Origin: Leptospira adleri
Lineage (GTDB): Bacteria; Spirochaetota; Leptospiria; Leptospirales; Leptospiraceae
Reading direction: 5' to 3'
NCBI RefSeq assembly: GCF_002811985.1
Contig: NZ_NPDU01000082.1
Coordinates: 1-19,391, forward strand
DNA length: 19,391 nt
Shown: positions 16,315-19,391 of the stretch, in pieces
Layout: each line of letters begins with the position of its first letter
Position numbering within the stretch: position 1 is the first letter of the stretch
Translations under genes and position numbers: made by a program
The notes under the pieces: generated by a model
Seen by the model: the letters and a program-made list of their open reading frames with translations, nothing else
Databases searched by the model: none
What the model was told of the DNA's origin: nothing

Positions 16315-16710
16315 ATGCAAAAAGAATTATCCGAAAAAATCAAATTTCCGAAGACCGATCTTGAATTGCTTCCGAAAAATTCCGGCGTCATTGCTTATTC
16401 GGATGTGCTCGGCGCGGTCCGTCTTGCCTCCCTTCCTGAAGAAAAACTCTCGAAACAAATCGTATTTGCCTCGGTCGTAGGAGCTCTTCGCGGATTTCAA
16501 GAAAGAGATCTGAAACCGTTTCACGCAAATCATAAATATATCTTTAGAGAATTGAGTTTAGAAATTTTGAATATGATGAAAATTTTCGGCCCCATCGATC
16601 AAATATCAAACGAAGAAAGAATCAAAATTCTAAAAGACTCTTTCGAGTTTGGAATTCGGAAAGTATATCACTTGGAGTGGAAACTATACACATCCAGAGA
16701 AATCTATTGA
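16315..16710 (+). CDS. Conserved-looking small protein of unknown function
   Basis: A 131-residue protein I do not recognise. It is soluble, mixed charge, without cysteine, signal peptide or membrane segment. Features are an SGVIAYSDVLGAVRLASLP segment (23-41), a GALRGFQERDLKPFHANHKY segment, and a helical C-terminal half rich in Ile/Leu/Lys/Glu. Codon use and amino-acid mix resemble the neighbours, which supports a real gene. It diverges from queG with 20 bp between start codons, leaving no room for an ordinary leader on either side. Its stop is 6 bp from that of the DUF350-type gene on the opposite strand. The start ATG has at best a TAAAG purine site. The shared promoter region hints at co-regulation with queG, but nothing indicates a role in queuosine synthesis. 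Confidence 0.65.
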   Translation: MQKELSEKIKFPKTDLELLPKNSGVIAYSDVLGAVRLASLPEEKLSKQIVFASVVGALRGFQERDLKPFHANHKYIFRELSLEILNMMKIFGPIDQISNEERIKILKDSFEFGIRKVYHLEWKLYTSREIY

Positions 16711-16716
16711 TTCTTC

Positions 16717-17634
16717 TTAAACCGCGTAGAATAAAATGCCAGCAAAGCTGATAAGAACCACCGCTTCGAGTAATCCGACTCCCACGTTCTGATCGCGACT
16801 GATCTCTTCCTTTAACGTGCTCCCTGGGAGGATGACCGCGTCCGTGATCAGGCGCACCGCTGGAATCACGATCAATCCCAAGATAAAATCCAAAAATATA
16901 TGAAAAAGAGTAAGCTCGATCGAAACCGGATCCTTGTGTAAGGCTCTTGCGATGATGATTCCCAAAGCGATCAAAGCCCCGCTGTAGGAAATCCCCGCGG
17001 CTAAATTTTCACGCTCTTTAAGTTCTAAGTCGAGAGAATAAGGAATCATTTTCCGGTAAGCGAACGTGAAGAGAATCAGAGCGATTTGTCCTATGGAAAA
17101 AAACAAAACTCCCATTACGGTTCCATCCAAAAGTTTTTGAATCGGCTCTAAAAGTCCGAGGTCTTTCCAAAGAGAAAAAGAAAGCGCGGAACTGTCACCG
17201 CTCAAAGAAGCCGCGATGATCACCGAAGAAGCGACGCTGCTTCCGAAAATTACGGTTCCGACCGCGGAGTTCCTTCCCGAATAAACCAATTCGTTAAAAT
17301 CGAAAGCTCTGAATATGATCTTATCATTGATAAAGTAAGAAAGATTTAAGAGTAAAATTCCCAGAAGTCCGTAGAATAGAACTTGAAAACAATCCGAAAC
17401 AAAATCAGTTCCGGGAGAGGAAAGGATGACAAGAAGAATCAAAGTCAATCCGAGATAATATCCCGCGAGACCGGAAGAAACCGCAGTGTTATTGTTTACG
17501 ATGATTTCCTGATCAAGATCGCCGGGCTCGATCCAGTCTTTGATTTTTTTACCGATATAAAATAAAACGAAACTGATTAAGAAGAATACCGCGTCTTTTC
17601 CTAATGTGCTCAGATAACCAAGTACTGTTTCCAT
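16717..17634 (-). CDS. DUF350/YjfL-family inner-membrane protein with duplicated domain
   Basis: A 305-residue integral membrane protein with about eight hydrophobic segments (roughly 12-28, 51-72, 84-102, 121-143, 173-193, 212-231, 241-262 and 282-303). The DUF350 signature Asn-x-Ala-x-Gly recurs about four times: NNNTAVSSGLAGYYLG (47-62), GRNSAVGTVIFGSSV (120-134), RENLAAGISYSGAL (208-221) and DQNVGVGLLEAVVL (281-294). This gives two tandem DUF350 units of two half-repeats each. The family's function is unknown. ATG 17634 starts 9 bp after the map stop, so it is most likely the third gene of the histone-map transcript. It converges with the small gene at 16315-16710. Confidence 0.85.
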   Translation of the reverse strand: METVLGYLSTLGKDAVFFLISFVLFYIGKKIKDWIEPGDLDQEIIVNNNTAVSSGLAGYYLGLTLILLVILSSPGTDFVSDCFQVLFYGLLGILLLNLSYFINDKIIFRAFDFNELVYSGRNSAVGTVIFGSSVASSVIIAASLSGDSSALSFSLWKDLGLLEPIQKLLDGTVMGVLFFSIGQIALILFTFAYRKMIPYSLDLELKERENLAAGISYSGALIALGIIIARALHKDPVSIELTLFHIFLDFILGLIVIPAVRLITDAVILPGSTLKEEISRDQNVGVGLLEAVVLISFAGILFYAV

Positions 17635-17643
17635 GACACCAGA

Positions 17644-18899
<1,256 letters not shown>

Positions 18900-19322
18900 T
18901 CATTTCTTCTTTGCAGACTCGCTTTGTAGAATCGTATTCACAAGTCCCGTCTCTAAATTCAACTTTTCGGCGATCGTTTCCGCGGGCCATTGAAAGTTAT
19001 GATAGAGATTCAAAACGGTCGCCTTCTTTCTTTGAATCAAATGATCCTTGGAAGAATCTTTCGACTTACCGGACGAGGAATTTCCTTCCGTAACGGCGCC
19101 TACCGCGTCCAAAAATCCGGAGAGTTTTTCAAACTTATCGTCCGCTTCACTCAAAAGCCCTTCCAAATCTTCCTTAACGACGACGGCCCCTGCTTTCAAA
19201 TCTTCCATTCGATGTTGAAGAGTCGAAATTTGTTTGTGTCTTTCGGACAAGTCGACCATCAAGTCTTCAATCTTTTCAAACTTAGCTTCGACGGAACGGA
19301 TTTCTTCCTTTTTACGGAACAA
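18900..19322 (-). CDS. Coiled-coil protein with C-terminal helix-turn-helix-like motif, N-terminus probably missing
   Basis: A 140-residue frame from a TTG at 19322. Residues 1-70 form a heptad-rich coiled coil (FRKKEEIRSVEAKFEKIEDL and on). A Ser/Gly/Lys linker (about 80-93, EGNSSSGKSKDSSKD) leads to a terminal segment RKKATVLNLYHNFQWPAETI, followed by AEKLNLETGLVNTIL. That end resembles the small HTH-like tail found on membrane-anchored coiled-coil proteins (Trp-x2-Glu-x-Ile-Ala). Such proteins normally start with a membrane helix; here the protein begins in mid-coil, the start is a poor TTG, and stop codons TAG and TGA lie just upstream. I therefore suspect the true 5' end lies elsewhere (see the last-71-bp finding). 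Function unknown. It is about 300 bp upstream of the histone gene in the same direction. Confidence 0.6.
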   Translation of the reverse strand: MFRKKEEIRSVEAKFEKIEDLMVDLSERHKQISTLQHRMEDLKAGAVVVKEDLEGLLSEADDKFEKLSGFLDAVGAVTEGNSSSGKSKDSSKDHLIQRKKATVLNLYHNFQWPAETIAEKLNLETGLVNTILQSESAKKK

Positions 19323-19391
19323 ACTCTATTCTCTTCAAAACGACGTCGAAATTCTGGAAGCGAGAGAAAAAGAAATTGCGGAGACCGTTCG
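19321..19391 (+). other. Terminal 71 bp that reads as coiled coil on the opposite strand
   Basis: On the plus strand, frame from 19321, the translation is KLYSLQNDVEILEAREKEIA followed by ETV: a charged heptad pattern like the start of the minus-strand protein beside it. No plausible start codon for a plus-strand gene is near. On the minus strand the frame of the 18900-19322 gene is stopped here. It may be an inverted piece of that gene or an unrelated gene interior cut by the edge. Confidence 0.4.

Overview
The window reads as chromosomal DNA of a spirochaete of the genus Leptospira (species not resolved). The reasons are the gene set (ADP-heptose epimerase of LPS synthesis, a bacterial histone, ODP-type di-iron protein, class III cyclase), a moderate-to-low GC content with A/T-rich spacers, and frequent TTG start codons. 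Genes are short and tightly packed, with many 4-bp stop/start overlaps. No rRNA, tRNA, insertion sequence, prophage or CRISPR array was seen.

Layout. 1-755 (-) is the 5' part of recN, running off the left edge. 756-1449 is a gene-free spacer. 1450-3392 (+) holds a GHKL-type ATPase of unknown role, overlapped by a short-chain dehydrogenase, then an ArsR-type regulator. 3418-7285 (-) is a compact block, mutY > ubiD-family decarboxylase > hldD. 7401-11683 (-) is a four-gene signalling block, read in transcription order: PAS/GAF histidine kinase > single-domain response regulator > stand-alone di-iron metallo-beta-lactamase-fold (ODP-like) protein > class III adenylate cyclase. 12146-14917 (+) is a three-gene redox operon: a gluconate-2-dehydrogenase subunit-3-like anchored protein, a GMC flavoprotein, and a TetR regulator. 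It is preceded by a TetR-style palindrome and bracketed by spacers carrying a short repeated motif. 15338-16294 (-) is queG, diverging after only 20 bp from a small unknown gene (16315-16710 +). 16717-18651 (-) is histone > map > DUF350-type membrane protein. 18900-19322 (-) is a coiled-coil/HTH protein whose N-terminus looks missing, and the last 71 bp look inverted relative to it.

Most interesting reading. The signalling block appears to combine two kinds of oxygen/redox-reactive site. The kinase PAS domain carries the FixL haem-ligand His and both FixL distal arginines at exactly FixL spacing. The downstream metallo-beta-lactamase-fold protein keeps all six di-iron ligand positions but has no flavodoxin domain, so it resembles a sensor rather than an O2/NO reductase. 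It overlaps an adenylate cyclase by 4 bp. I infer an O2/redox-to-phosphorelay-and-cAMP module; it has not been tested. Second, a short histone-fold protein is encoded directly upstream of map. Third, the GMC operon has a perfect 10-bp TetR-like palindrome nested in a longer inverted repeat that includes its start codon.

Limits: all calls come from reading motifs by eye; no similarity search, structure prediction or RNA folding was run.
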